A stretch of 64,000 nucleotides of DNA, taken from positions 399,501-463,500 of the forward strand of contig JAOTOL010001476.1 of NCBI GenBank assembly GCA_034440575.1, read 5' to 3'. A program made the translations under genes and the position numbers. Origin of the DNA: Imbricaverruca yamaguchii (lineage: Eukaryota > Arthropoda > Thecostraca > Neoverrucidae). The notes beneath the pieces were generated by a model, which had not been told where the DNA came from, did no database searches, and was given only the letters and a program-made list of their open reading frames with translations. Every line of letters begins with the position of its first letter. The first letter of the stretch is position 1. Positions 11,970 through 21,947 of the stretch are shown one piece after another.

Positions 11970-14900
11970 AGTAAGTGGTATTTGCAGTACATGGTGCAGT
12001 ATGTGCCGCACCACCCTATCGTGACTGTTGGGTGATTGCAGTACATGGTGCAGTGTGTGCCACACCAGCCTATCGTGACTGTTTGGTGATTGCAGGCTGT
12101 GTCACCAGCTGCTGCACATGGTGCAGTATGTGACGGACCAGCCTATCGTGACTGTTTGGTGATTGCAGGCTGTGTCACCAGCTGCTGCACATGGTGCAGT
12201 GTGTGCCACACCAGCCTATCGTGACTGTTTGGTGATTGCAGGCTGTGTCACCAGCTGCTGCACATGGTGCAGTATGTGACGGACCAGCCTATCGTGACTG
12301 TTTGGTGATTGCAGGCTGTGTCACCAGCTGCTGCACATGGTGCAGTGTGTGCCGCACCAGCCTATCGTGACTGTTTGGTGATTGCAGCCTGTGTCACCAT
12401 CTGCTGCACATGGTGCAGTGTGTGCCGCACCAGCCTATCGTGACTGTTTGGTGATTGCAGGCTGTGTCACCAGCTGCTGCACATGGTGCAGTGTGTGCCG
12501 CACCAGCCTATCGTGACTGTTGGGTGATTGCAGGCTGTGTCACCAGCTGCTGCACATGGTGCAGTATGTGCCGCACCAGCCTATCGTGACTGTTGGGTGA
12601 TTGCAGGCTGTGTCACCAGCTGCTGCCATGGTGCAGTATGTGCCGCACCAGCCTATCATGACTGTTGGGTGATTGCAGGCTGTGTCACCAGCTGCTGCAC
12701 ATGGTGCAGTGTGTGCCGCACCAGCCTATCGTGACTGTTGGGTGATTGCAGGCTGTGTCACCAGCTGCTGCACATGGTGCAGTGCGGACCGCACCAGCCT
12801 ATCGTGACTGTTTGGTGATTGCAGGCTGTGTCACCAGCTGCTGCACATGGTGCAGTGTGTGCCGCACCAGCCTATCGTGACTGTTGGTGATTACAGGCTG
12901 TGTCACCAGCTGCTGCACATGGTGCAGTGTGTGCCGCACCAGCCTATCGTGACTGTTTGGTGATTGCAGGCTGTGTCACCAGCTGCTGCACATGGTGCAG
13001 TATGTGACGCACCAGCCTATCGTGACTGTTGGGTGATTGCAGGCTGTGTCACCAGCTGCTGCACATGGTGCAGGTGTGCCGCACCAGCCTATCGTGACTG
13101 TTTGGTGATTGCAGGCTGTGTCACCAGCTGCTGCACATGGTGCAGTGTGTGCCGCACCAGCCTATCGTGACTGTTGGGTGATTGCAGGCTGTGTCACCAG
13201 CTGCTGCACATGGTGCAGTGTGTGCCGCACCAGCCTATCGTGACTGTTGGGTGATTGCAGGCTGTGTCACCAGCTGCTGCACATGGTGCAGTGTGTGCCG
13301 CACCAGCCTATCGTGACTGTTGGGTGATTGCAGGCTGTGTCACCAGCTGCTGCACATGGTGCAGTATGTGCCGCACCAGCCTATCGTGACTGTTGGGTGA
13401 TTGCAGGCTGTGTCACCAGCTGCTGCACATGGTGCAGTGTGTGCCGCACCAGCCTATCGTGACTGTTGGGTGATTGCAGGCTGTGTCACCAGCTGCTGCA
13501 CATGGTGCAGTGTGTGCCGCACCAGCCTATCGTGACTGTTGGGTGATTGCAGGCTGTGTCACCAGCTGCTGCACATGGTGCAGTGTGTGCCGCACCAGCC
13601 TATCGTGACTGTTTGGTGATTGCAGGCTGTGTCACCAGCTGCTGCACATGGTGCAGTGTGTGCCGCACCAGCCTATCGTGACTGTTGGGTGATTGCAGGC
13701 TGTGTCACCAGCTGCTGCACATGGTGCAGTGTGTGCCGCACCAGCCTATCGTGACTGTTGGGTGATTGCAGGCTGTGTCACCAGCTGCTGCACATGGTGC
13801 AGTGTGGACCGCACCAGCCTATCGTGACTGTTGGGTGATTGCAGGCTGTGTCACCAGCTGCTGCACATGGTGCAGTGCGGACCGCACCAGCCTATCGTGA
13901 CTGTTTGGTGATTGCAGGCTGTGTCACCAGCTGCTGCACATGGTGCAGTATGTGCCGCACCAGCCTATCGTGACTGTTGGGTGATTGCAGGCTGTGTCAC
14001 CAGCTGCTGCACATGGTGCAGTGTGTGCCGCACCAGCCTATCGTGACTGTTGGGTGATTGCAGGCTGTGTCACCAGCTGCTGCACATGGTGCAGTGTGTG
14101 CCGCACCAGCCTATCGTGACTGTTGGGTGATTGCAGGCTGTGTCACCAGCTGCTGCACATGGTGCAGTGTGTGCCGCACCAGCCTATCGTGACTGTTGGG
14201 TGATTGCAGGCTGTGTCACCAGCTGCTGCACATGGTGCAGTATGTGCCGCACCAGCCTATCGTGACTGTTGGGTGATTGCAGGCTGTGTCACCAGCTGCT
14301 GCACATGGTGCAGTGTGTGCCACACCAGCCTATCGTGACTGTTGGGTGATTGCAGGCTGTGTCACCAGCTGCTGCACATGGTGCAGTGTGTGCCGCACCA
14401 GCCTATCGTGACTGTTGGGTGATTGCAGGCTGTGTCACCAGCTGCTGCACATGGTGCAGTGTGTGCCGCACCAGCCTATCGTGACTGTTTGGTGATTGCA
14501 GGCTGTGTCACCAGCTGCTGCACATGGTGCAGTGTGTGCCGCACCAGCCTATCGTGACTGTTGGGTGATTGCAGGCTGTGTCACCAGCTGCTGCACATGG
14601 TGCAGTGTGTGCCGCACCAGCCTATCGTGACTGTTGGGTGATTGCAGGCTGTGTCACCAGCTGCTGCACATGGTGCAGTGTGCCGCACCAGCCTATCGTG
14701 ACTGTTGGGTGATTGCAGGCTGTGTCACCAGCTGCTGCACATGGTGCAGTGCGACCAGCCTATCGTGACTGTTGGTGATTCAGGCTTGTCACCAGCTCTG
14801 CACATGGTGCATGCACCAGCCTATCGTGACTGTTGGGTGATTACAGGCTGTGTCACCAGCTGCTGCACATGGTGCAGTGTGTGCCGCACCAGCCTATCGT

Positions 14901-15330
14901 GACTGTTGGGTGATTGCAGGCTGTGTCACCAGCTGCTGCACATGGTGCAGTATGTGACGGACCAGCCTATCGTGACTGTTGGTGATTACAGGCTGTGTCA
15001 CCAGCTGCTGCACATGGTGCAGTGTGTACCGCACCAGCCTATCGTGACTGTTTGGTGATTGCAGGCTGTGTCACCAGCTGCTGCACATGGTGCAGTGTGT
15101 GCCGCACCAGCCTATCGTGACTGTTGGGTGATTGCAGGCTGTGTCACCAGCTGCTGCACATGGTGCAGTGTGTGCCACACCAGCCTATCGTGACTGTTGG
15201 GTGATTGCAGGCTGTGTCACCAGCTGCTGCACATGGTGCAGTGTGTGCCACACCAGCATATCGTGACTGTTGGGTGATTGCAGGCTGTGTCACCAGCTGC
15301 TGCACATGGTGCAGTATGTGACGGACCATT
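11970..15330. repeat. 73-bp acceptor-seeded minisatellite (3' splice site + exon 3 start)
   Basis: About 45 copies are present. Each contains the acceptor GGGTGATTGCAG followed by the first ~40 nt of exon 3 (GCTGTGTCACCAGCTGCTGC, ACATGGTGCAG), then a linker with CACCAGCCTATCGTGACTGT. The final copy is the true exon 3 acceptor at 15283. Some copies keep GTATGTGACGGACC as in the exon, others have GTGTGTGCCGCACC. There are short deletions around 14740-14820. Confidence 0.96.
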
Positions 15331-15386
15331 GGGACAGCTACAGCGTGACGTCTGCCGACGACATGGCCACTAAAGGCCGCCTGCTG
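15284..15386 (+). CDS. EPG5: EPG5 exon 3
   Basis: The acceptor is GATTGCAG and the donor CTG|GTCAGT. The exon is 103 nt, phase 2 in and 0 out. It encodes LCHQLLHMVQYVTDHW followed by DSYSVTSADDMATKGRLL. The 'MVQYVTDHW' motif is one of the clearest EPG5 landmarks. It follows the LNKR end of exon 2 without frame loss. The upstream array supplies dozens of identical acceptors, so only the copy that runs on into DHWDSY can be the functional one. Confidence 0.9.
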
Positions 15387-15604
15387 GTCAGTTGATCCAC
15401 CCGTCTGAGGTTATTAAGGCGGTGCATTAACAAGCGCACCGGACGGGAAGTGGAGTCCGTCCATCCATCCTGCTTTTCGACGATATGTCGCAAACTGGCG
15501 TGATATTGTAATCGCAATTTGTGATCATGTTGCAAATCTGTCCAAGCATCCTATGCAAACACATTTGTTTTGTTATTGCGTTTGTTGTTATTGTATTTAT
15601 TGCT

Positions 15605-16575
15605 GTTATTGTAGATACAGGATGGTAGCTACAGGATGGAGCAGTGGGGATACGGTGGGTTGTATTTACCGCTGGTAGGTACAGGAGCGGTGGGGATACG
15701 GTTGGTTGTATTTACCGCTGGTAGGTACAGGAGCGGTGGGGATACGGTGGGTTGTATTTACCGCTGGTAGATGCAGGAGCGGTGGGGATACGGTGGGTTG
15801 TATTTACCGCTGGTAGGTACAGGAGCGGTTGGGATATGGTGGGTTGTATTTGCCGCTGGTAGGTACAGGAGCGGTGGGGATACGGTGGGTTGTATTTACC
15901 CCTGGTAGGTACAGGAGCGGTGGGGATATGGTGGGTTGTATTTGCCGCTGGTAGGTACAGGAGCGGTGGGGATACGGTGGGTTGTATTTACCCCTGGTAG
16001 GTACAGGAGCGGTGGGGATACGGTGGGTTGTATTTACCGCTGGTAGGTACAGGAGCGGTGGGGATACGGTGGGTTGTATTTACCGCTGGTAGGTACAGGA
16101 GCGGTGGGGATACGGTGGGTTGTATTTGCCGCTGGTAGGTACAGGAGCGGTGGGGATACGGTGGGTTGTATTTGCCGCTGGTAGGTACAGGAGCGGTGGG
16201 GATATGGTGGGTTGTATTTACCCCTGGTAGGTACAGGAGCGGTGGGGATATGGTGGGTTGTATTTACCGCTGGTAGGTACAGGAGCGGTGGGGATACGGT
16301 GGGTTGTATTTGCCGCTGGTAGGTACAGGAGCGGTGGGGATACGGTGGGTTGTATTTACCGCTGGTAGGTACAGGAGCGGTGGGGATACGGTGGGTTGTA
16401 TTTGCCGCTGGTCGGTACAGGAGCGGTGGGGATATGGTGGGTTGTATTTACCGCTGGTAGGTACAGGAGCGGTGGGGATATGGTGGGTTGTATTTACCCC
16501 TGGTAGGTACAGGAGCGGTGGGGATATGGTGGGTTGTATTTACCCCTGGTAGGTACAGGAGCGGTGGGGATACGG
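15605..16575. repeat. 46-bp minisatellite in intron 3
   Basis: About 20 copies have the core GGTACAGGAGCGGTGGGGAT. They are well homogenised and vary mainly at TACCGC/TGCCGC/TACCCC and ATACGG/ATATGG. I see no exon-derived part, so this is an internal intron array. Confidence 0.93.
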
Positions 16576-16819
16576 TGGGGTGCGTCCGGCCAGGCGCCCG
16601 GCCGCCTACCGTTCAAGGTCACCAATGTTTCTTCGGTGTGGTGCCTGGGAGTGCCGGCCCAACTCGACCTCACTTGACTCTGGAGGCATTGAAGGGCGAT
16701 TCATTTTATGCTGCGTAGATTTCACTACAACCGTAATTTCCCTTGTAAATCTTGCGCCTGAATTTCAACAGTTTCGGACATCTTAGGGTACCCCCTCCGG
16801 TTCGTGTTATGTTAGGGGC

Positions 16820-16885
16820 CCTTCAGAGTACAGCTTGGAGTACAGTTTGGAGTACAGCTTGGAGTACAGCTGTGTGTGTACATGT
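16820..16885. repeat. 14-bp short tandem repeat next to the exon 4 array
   Basis: Four or five copies of GGAGTACAGCTT are present. The GGAGTACA word also occurs in the exon 4 monomer (GTGGAGTACGAC), so this may be a side product of the same expansion. Confidence 0.6.
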
Positions 16886-16924
16886 GTGTCCCACATGTGG
16901 AGTACGACCGTGTCGTGTGTGTTT

Positions 16925-17560
16925 GTGCCTCGGGTGGAGTACGACAGCTTGGTGTGCCTCAGGTGGAGTACGACAGCTTGGTGTGCCTCAGGTGGAGTAC
17001 GACAGCTTGGTGTTCCTCATGTTGAGTACGACAGCTTGGTGTTCCTCAGGTGGAGTACGACAGCTCGGTGTTCCTCAGGTGGAGTACGACAGCCCGGTGT
17101 TCCTCAGGTGGAGTACGACAGCTTCGTGTTCCTCAGGTGGAGTACGACTGCTTCGTGTGCCTCAGGTGGAGTACGACAGCTTCGTGTGCCTCAGGTGGAG
17201 TACGACAGCTCGGTGTTCCTCAGGTGGAGTACGACAGCTTCGTGTGCTTCAGGTGGAGTACGACAGCTCAGTGTTCCTCAGGTGGAGTACGACAGCTTGG
17301 TGTTCCTCAGGTTGAGTACGACAGCTTGGTGTGCCTCAGGTGGAGTACGACAGCTTGGTGTTTCTCAGGTGGAGTACGACAGCTTCGTGTGCCTCAGGTG
17401 GAATACGACAGCTTGGTGTGCCTCAGGTGGAGTACGACAGCTTGGTGTTTCTCAGGTGGAGTACGACAGCTTCGTGTGTGTGCCTCAGGTGAAGTACGAC
17501 AGCTCGGTGTTCCTCAGGTGGAGTACGACAGCTTGGTGTTCCTCAGGTGGAGTACGACAG
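16925..17560. repeat. 29-bp acceptor-seeded minisatellite (3' splice site + exon 4 start)
   Basis: About 21 copies are present. The unit is GTGGAGTACGACAGCTTSGT plus GTKCCTCAG, where the CTCAG is an acceptor and GTGGAGTACGACAGCTTCGT is the first 20 nt of exon 4. Each copy is therefore a complete decoy junction. The last copy is the real exon 4 start at 17547. Confidence 0.95.
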
Positions 17561-17748
17561 CTTCGTGTGCCGGTCGGCGGTGACGGTGCTGGCCACGCCG
17601 CACCTGGCCGTCTGGCAGTTCCTGGCCAGCTTTCCGTTCGGCCGGCTGACGACGCGCACCGCCTGGAAGCTGCTCTGGCTGTTCCACACCTCCGGCCGGC
17701 CGCAGGAGGCGGCGGCGCTGCCCGACGTGCCGCCCGACCAGGACCACG
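17547..17748 (+). CDS. EPG5: EPG5 exon 4
   Basis: The acceptor is TTCCTCAG and the donor ACG|GTCAGT. The exon is 202 nt, phase 0 in and phase 1 out. It encodes VEYDSFVCRSAV, VWQFLASFPFGRL and AWKLLWLFHTSG, ending PPDQDH plus a split Val codon. 'VEYD.F', 'WQFL...PFG' and 'WKL...H' match the family pattern. Both ends seed arrays: acceptor-type upstream, donor-type downstream. Confidence 0.9.
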
Positions 17749-18175
17749 GTCAGTGGACCGGGACCATAGTGGACCGGGACCACGGTCAGTGGACCGGGAC
17801 CATGGTCAGTGGACCGGGACCACGGTCAGTGGACCGGGACCACGGTCAGTGGACCGGGACCATAGTGGACCGGGACTACGGTCAGTGGACCGGGACCACG
17901 GTCAGTGGACCGGGACCATGGTCAGTGGGCCGGGACCATGGTCAGTGGGCCGGGACCACGGTCAGTGGACCGGGACCATAGTGGACCAGGACCATAGTGG
18001 ACCAGGACCATAGTGGACCCGGACCATAGTGGACCCCAGGACCATAGTGTACCAGGGCCATAGTGGACCAGGACCACGGTCAGTGGACCGGGACCATGGT
18101 CAGTGGGCCGGGACCATGGTCAGTGGGCCGGGACCACGGTCAGTGGACCAGGACCACGGTCAGTCGGCTATTCTC
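17735..18175. repeat. 21-bp donor-seeded minisatellite (exon 4 end + 5' splice site)
   Basis: The unit GACCACGGTCAGTGGACCGG holds the last exon bases (GACCACG) and the donor GTCAGT. About 20 copies are present. Variants lose the donor (GACCATAGTGGACC), notably at 17980-18070. There is a short gap-like stretch of 15-bp units in the middle. Confidence 0.94.
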
Positions 18176-18229
18176 CGGCCGCACTCGGCCACACTCGACC
18201 AGCACGCTGACGTCTGTCGTGCGGTTGGT

Positions 18230-18295
18230 CTGCCTGACGTGCCGTTCTGTCCGGAGAGGCTGACTTGACCGTTCTGTCCGGAGAGGCCACACACG
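18230..18295. repeat. Short tandem duplication in intron 4
   Basis: Two copies of GACBGTTCTGTCCGGAGAGG lie 30 bp apart. Confidence 0.6.
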
Positions 18296-18394
18296 AGACT
18301 CTGGCTGAATGGCGATGGTCTCTTTGATTTTCGGTGTTCTAACTTCAGTTGCATGACTCGACTCAAACACTGGTTGGACCGGTGGACTGACGGC

Positions 18395-18812
18395 GTGGTT
18401 GCTGTGTCAGCCTGACTGATGTGACGGACACGTCAGCCTGACTGATGTGGCGGACATGTCATCCTGACTGATGTGGCGGACACGTCAGCCCGACTGATGT
18501 GGCGGACACGTCAGCCTGACTGATGTGGCGGGCACGTCAGTCCGACTGATGTGGCGGACACGTCAGCTCGACTGATGTGGCTGACACGTCAGCTGGACTG
18601 ATGTGGCGGACACGTCAGCCTGACTGACGTGGCGGACACGTCAGCCTGACTGATGTGGCGGAAACGTCAGCCTGACTGATGTGGCGGACACGTCAGCCTG
18701 ACTGATGTGGCGGACACGTCAGCCCGACTGATGTGGCGGACACGTCAGCCTGACTGATGTGGCGGACACGTCAGCCTGACTGATGTGGCGGACACGTCAG
18801 CCTGACGTGCCG
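18395..18812. repeat. 26-bp minisatellite in intron 4
   Basis: About 16 copies of CGTCAGCCTGACTGATGTGG plus CGGACA are present. No exon-derived sequence is seen. Confidence 0.94.
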
Positions 18813-18814
18813 GT

Positions 18815-18978
18815 CAGGCCGAATGCCTGGGTGGTGTCCTGCTGCGTGTGGCTGACGTGGCTGATGCGGCGGTGGCTGACGTTCACGTCAGTCCGGCCGA
18901 ATGCCTGGGTGGTGTCCTGCTGGGTGCGGCTGATGTGGCTGATGCGGCGGTGGCTGACGTTCACGTCAGTCCGCCACT
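18815..18978. repeat. ~77-bp duplication before exon 5
   Basis: Two copies begin at GGCCGAATGCCTGGGTGGTG and end at TTCACGTCAGTCCG. It shares 'GACGTTCACGTCAGTCC' flavour words with the 26-bp array. It ends about 26 bp before the exon 5 acceptor. Confidence 0.8.
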
Positions 18979-19003
18979 GACCGCCGCCGCGTGTCCCGGA
19001 CAG

Positions 19004-19176
19004 TGTGGGCGGCCGAAGTGTTGGCGCCCACCTTCCACGCCATGTTCGAGCACCAGCTGGTGCACATGGGCCAGTCGGAGGTGTACTTCCGGCTGACGGC
19101 GCTGGCCAACATGGCCATGGCCAGACCGGCGCGCGAGAGGACCTTCATCAAGACGGTCACCCGGGACCTGGTCCAG
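19004..19176 (+). CDS. EPG5: EPG5 exon 5
   Basis: The acceptor is TCCCGGACAG and the donor CAG|GTGAGA. The exon is 173 nt, phase 1 in and 0 out. It encodes VWAAEVLAPTFHAMFEHQLV (first Val split with exon 4), then EVYFRLTALANMAM and ERTFIKTVTRDLVQ. The reading is mostly helical and uninterrupted. The 3' end and its donor are tandemly duplicated just downstream. Confidence 0.85.
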
Positions 19177-19262
19177 GTGAGAGCTCACTCTGTCTCGGCC
19201 AGTCTCACCCGGGACCTGGTCCAGGTGAGAGCCCGCTCTGTCTCGGTCAGTCTCACCGAGAG
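19152..19262. repeat. Two-copy donor-seeded duplication at the exon 5 end
   Basis: CACCCGGGACCTGGTCCAG with donor GTGAGAGC occurs at the true exon end and again about 48 bp downstream (second donor near 19225). A third partial unit (CTCACCGAGAGGACC) resembles exon 5 text further upstream. This looks like the first step of the array formation seen elsewhere. Confidence 0.85.
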
Positions 19263-19499
19263 GACCTGCCACCGGCACCAGTTTCTGGCGCCGGTGACCT
19301 TGGCCGTGAACTAGTGACCGTGGACTGGTGACTATGAACCAGTGACTTGTGCTGTGAACCAGTGATCTATTACCTAGTGCTCGGCGTCTGTACTTTTCAT
19401 GGACGAAATGTACTTTGCTGCTAGCATGATATGCGGGCTTCCCTTGGCTGTTATCGTGGCAAGAGGCTAGGATTTGACGTCTTGCCGAAGACGAAACCG

Positions 19500-19870
19500 A
19501 TGATGGGCTGTTTGTCTAACATCAGGCTGTGATTGCATGTTGTGCTGTTGTTGCAGGTGTTGTTTATCGCGTTCATCAATAGCAGGCTGTGATTGCATGT
19601 TGCGCTGCTGTTGCAGGTGTTGTTTATCGCGTTCATCAGCAGCAGGCTGTGATTGCGTGTTGTGCTGTTGTTGCAGGTGTTGTTTATCGCGTTCATCAGC
19701 AGCAGGCTGTGATTGCGTGTTGTGGTGTTGTTGCAGGTGTTGTTTATCGCGTTCATCAGCAGCAGGCTGTGATTGCGTGTTGTGGTGTTGTTGCAGGTGT
19801 TGTTTATCGCGTTCATCAGCAGCAGGCTGTGATTGCGTGTTGTGGTGTTGTTGCAGGTGTCGTTTGTGAC
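19500..19870. repeat. 60-bp acceptor-seeded minisatellite before exon 6
   Basis: Six copies lie at exact 60-bp spacing. Each carries the acceptor GTTGTTGCAG followed by GTGTTGTTTATCGCGTTC, a diverged version of the exon 6 start GTGTCGTTTGTGACGCCC, then CAGCAGGCTGTGATTGCGTG. The last copy joins the exon. Confidence 0.92.
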
Positions 19871-19997
19871 GCCCACCACCCGCGAGCTATGCTCCCGGTG
19901 TGGCCGGGACCTGCTGGCGGCCATCTGCAGCCGACACCCGTTCGTCATGTCCTACATCCTGTCTCTGACACAGGAACACCTCCACACACTGGGCAAG
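19857..19997 (+). CDS. EPG5: EPG5 exon 6
   Basis: The acceptor is GTTGCAG and the donor AAG|GTCAGT. The exon is 141 nt, phase 0 at both ends. It encodes VSFVTPTTRELCSRCGRDLL, then CSRHPFVMSYILS and QEHLHTLGK. The 'SRHP..MS.IL......H..GK' run precedes the LYLL block in the family, as it does here. Confidence 0.86.
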
Positions 19998-20330
19998 GTC
20001 AGTGGACACGTCGCCGTCCTGTGTGCAGTGTCTTGTGTAGTAGCAATGCGCCAGTCTCGCCCGACATCATGTCTCTCACACACGCGCTTCCCCACACTGG
20101 GCAAGGTTAGTGGAAAAGTCGCTGTCCGGTGTCTAGCGTCTTGTGTATTAGTCTTGTGTTGGTTTTGATCTACATCCGGTCTCCCACACTGGGCAAGGTT
20201 AGTGGAAAAGTCGCCGCCCGGTGTCTAGCGTCTTGTGTATTAGTCTTGTGTTGGTTTTGATCTACATCCGGTCTCACACACTGGAACACATCCACACACT
20301 GGGCAAGGTTAGTGGACAGGTCGCCTTCCC
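19975..20330. repeat. Four-copy donor-seeded repeat at the exon 6 end
   Basis: CACACTGGGCAAG followed by GTTAGTGG or GTCAGTGG recurs at about 19985, 20091, 20190 and 20297, at 85-110 bp spacing. The copies after the exon have GTTAGT donors. They also share TCGCC..CCGGTGTCTAGCGT. Confidence 0.82.
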
Positions 20331-20355
20331 GTGTCTGGCGTCTTGCGGCTAACGA

Positions 20356-20409
20356 GGGGCGCTGCAGAACCAATACAGTCGATGCGACCCAGAGCCCCAA
20401 CAGCTAACT
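20356..20409 (+). mobile_element. 5'-truncated LINE 3' end
   Basis: GGGGCGCTGCAGAACCAATA, then CAGTCGATGCGACCC and AGAGCCCCAACAGCTAACT. The fragment is more diverged than the copies at 4124 and 60648. Confidence 0.5.
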
Positions 20410-21255
20410 TGCGTCTGGCGAGTTACGTCAGTTTTGTCCGACGTTCTCTCTCTAGCCCAAGGTCACATGCTGACACCGGGCAGGGCTAGTAGTCAGGTCG
20501 CCTTCCCGTTCCTGGTGCCTCGTCTACGAGTCTTGTGAGGAGTCCTCACTCCGCGAAGATTTACGTCGTTACGAAGAGGACCAGTTCCAATTAGTCCAGA
20601 ACCCTGTAATTTAACACTGAGAAACCAAAGGCGAACCAAGGTTAATCCAGTACTGCTGTTAGTGAATGATTCGTCCCCGCTGGCTCCAGTGATATATAAT
20701 TTGCGATAAGGATTGAATATGCTAATTCCCGGGTAGTGATTAGCCATCCTTTCCAAGGATGGCTAATCAATCGACATCATGTTTGTTGATGTGTGCTTAC
20801 GAAGTATCCACGACTCATTCCAAGTAACGCTTTGCGTATAAATGGCCCCCCTATGTTCACCATCACAATTTCAGTGCACAAGCATCTCGTAACAATTCCA
20901 GATACAGAGATTATCTATGATGTGGTACGTAAAGCTGCTATTTGTTGATAACATGGCATTGCAGTCGTTATCATTAGGCGTCTCCGAAATGATATCAAAA
21001 ACATATCCTGATGAGTACCCCCTATACTATAAACTCCAATGGAGCTTGAAGGACTGTAACGATATTTTAATTGGCAATTGACGTGCTTCCATGACAGATT
21101 GCTGCACCTCTGTGCTCATTTCGACATCTCACACCTAACGAAAGACTATTATTTTAATGCCGTCTTACTCTGACCCGTCGATGTCGCCGTTTGCAAGCGT
21201 CACCACTTGTCCGCCCAGGGCGTCTGTCCCACAGACCCACTCCGGCAGTGTGCGC
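20410..21255. other. Unique intron 6 sequence
   Basis: No exon is recognised. The stretch contains a 15-bp-stem hairpin at 20737-20769 and one TTTCGACATCTCACACCTA dispersed motif at 21118-21144. Otherwise it is ordinary AT-balanced intron. Confidence 0.6.
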
Positions 21256-21260
21256 TTCAG

Positions 21261-21447
21261 GGGGCGGGAATTGCCGAGTGGTTAAGGTGTCGGGCTATGG
21301 GTACCAAAGGTCCCGGGTTCGACTCTAGCGCCACTCAGGACATTTCCCAATCCCGCGGCCCACCGGCGAAACAGTGTGGGCGGCGCCATTAGCCGTGAAT
21401 GTGCATAAAGTGTGTCGTGAACTAACCAATAAACAAACAAATAAACG
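21261..21447 (+). mobile_element. tRNA-headed SINE, family 1 (full length)
   Basis: The head carries an A-box-like TTGCCGAGTGGTTAAGG and a B-box GGTTCGACTCT, resembling a class II (Leu/Ser-type) tRNA. A conserved body follows (GGACATTTCCCAATCCCGCG, GTGTGGGCGGCGCCATTAGC), then TGCATAAAGTGTGTCGTGAA and an AAACAAACAAATAAAC tail. Related copies lie at 21765, 38200(-), 43199 and 60098(-). Confidence 0.85.
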
Positions 21448-21764
21448 AGTGTGCGTTTCAGGGGGTGTATCACAGCTTTAGCAGATGCCTGAAGCGCTGG
21501 TGGGGGACGCCATTTGCCACACCAATCGCATATGTTGTGTCCACTATACCTACTATCCGTGGCACCCCAGAGTATCTCTGTGTCTGTGATGCCTGGTGTC
21601 GCTTGATGTGTCGCTGATTCGTGGTGCCAGATGGCGTTGTATGCGTTATATCTACCTCCATTCGGTGATATGTGCCGTATCTACCTACATTCGGTGATAT
21701 GTGCTGTGTCTACATTCATTCGGTGATATGTGTTGTATATGCCTCCAGACAGTGCTCATCGTGG
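21448..21764. other. Intron 6 sequence between SINEs
   Basis: Three imperfect copies of TACCTACATTCGGTGATATG lie near 21650-21740. I see nothing coding. Confidence 0.5.
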
Positions 21765-21913
21765 GCTCCCGATTTGAAAGGTCCCGCGTTGGACACTCGC
21801 GCCGCTCAGGACATTTCCCAATCCCGCGACCCACCGGTGAAGCAGTGTGGGCGGCGCCATTAGCCGTGGATGTGCATACAGTGCGTCGTGAAACACCCAG
21901 TAAACAAACAAGC
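21765..21913 (+). mobile_element. tRNA-headed SINE, family 1 (5'-truncated)
   Basis: The A-box is missing. The copy begins near the B-box region (AAAGGTCCCGCGTTGGACAC) and runs through the same body to AAACAAACAAGC. Confidence 0.8.
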
Positions 21914-21947
21914 AGTGCTCCTTGTGTTGTATCTGCCGCCAAGTAGT

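Noticed and set aside
17050..18013. Continuous + strand frame through the arrays on both sides of exon 4
   Set aside because: The frame is open by repeat composition. Splice sites at 17546 and 17749 give a better model that keeps phase with exons 3 and 5.
21261..21335. tRNA genes at SINE heads (also 43199, 52036, 52384, 63283)
   Set aside because: A-box and B-box are present but the cloverleaf arms are imperfect and each is followed by a shared SINE body and A-rich or AACC tail.
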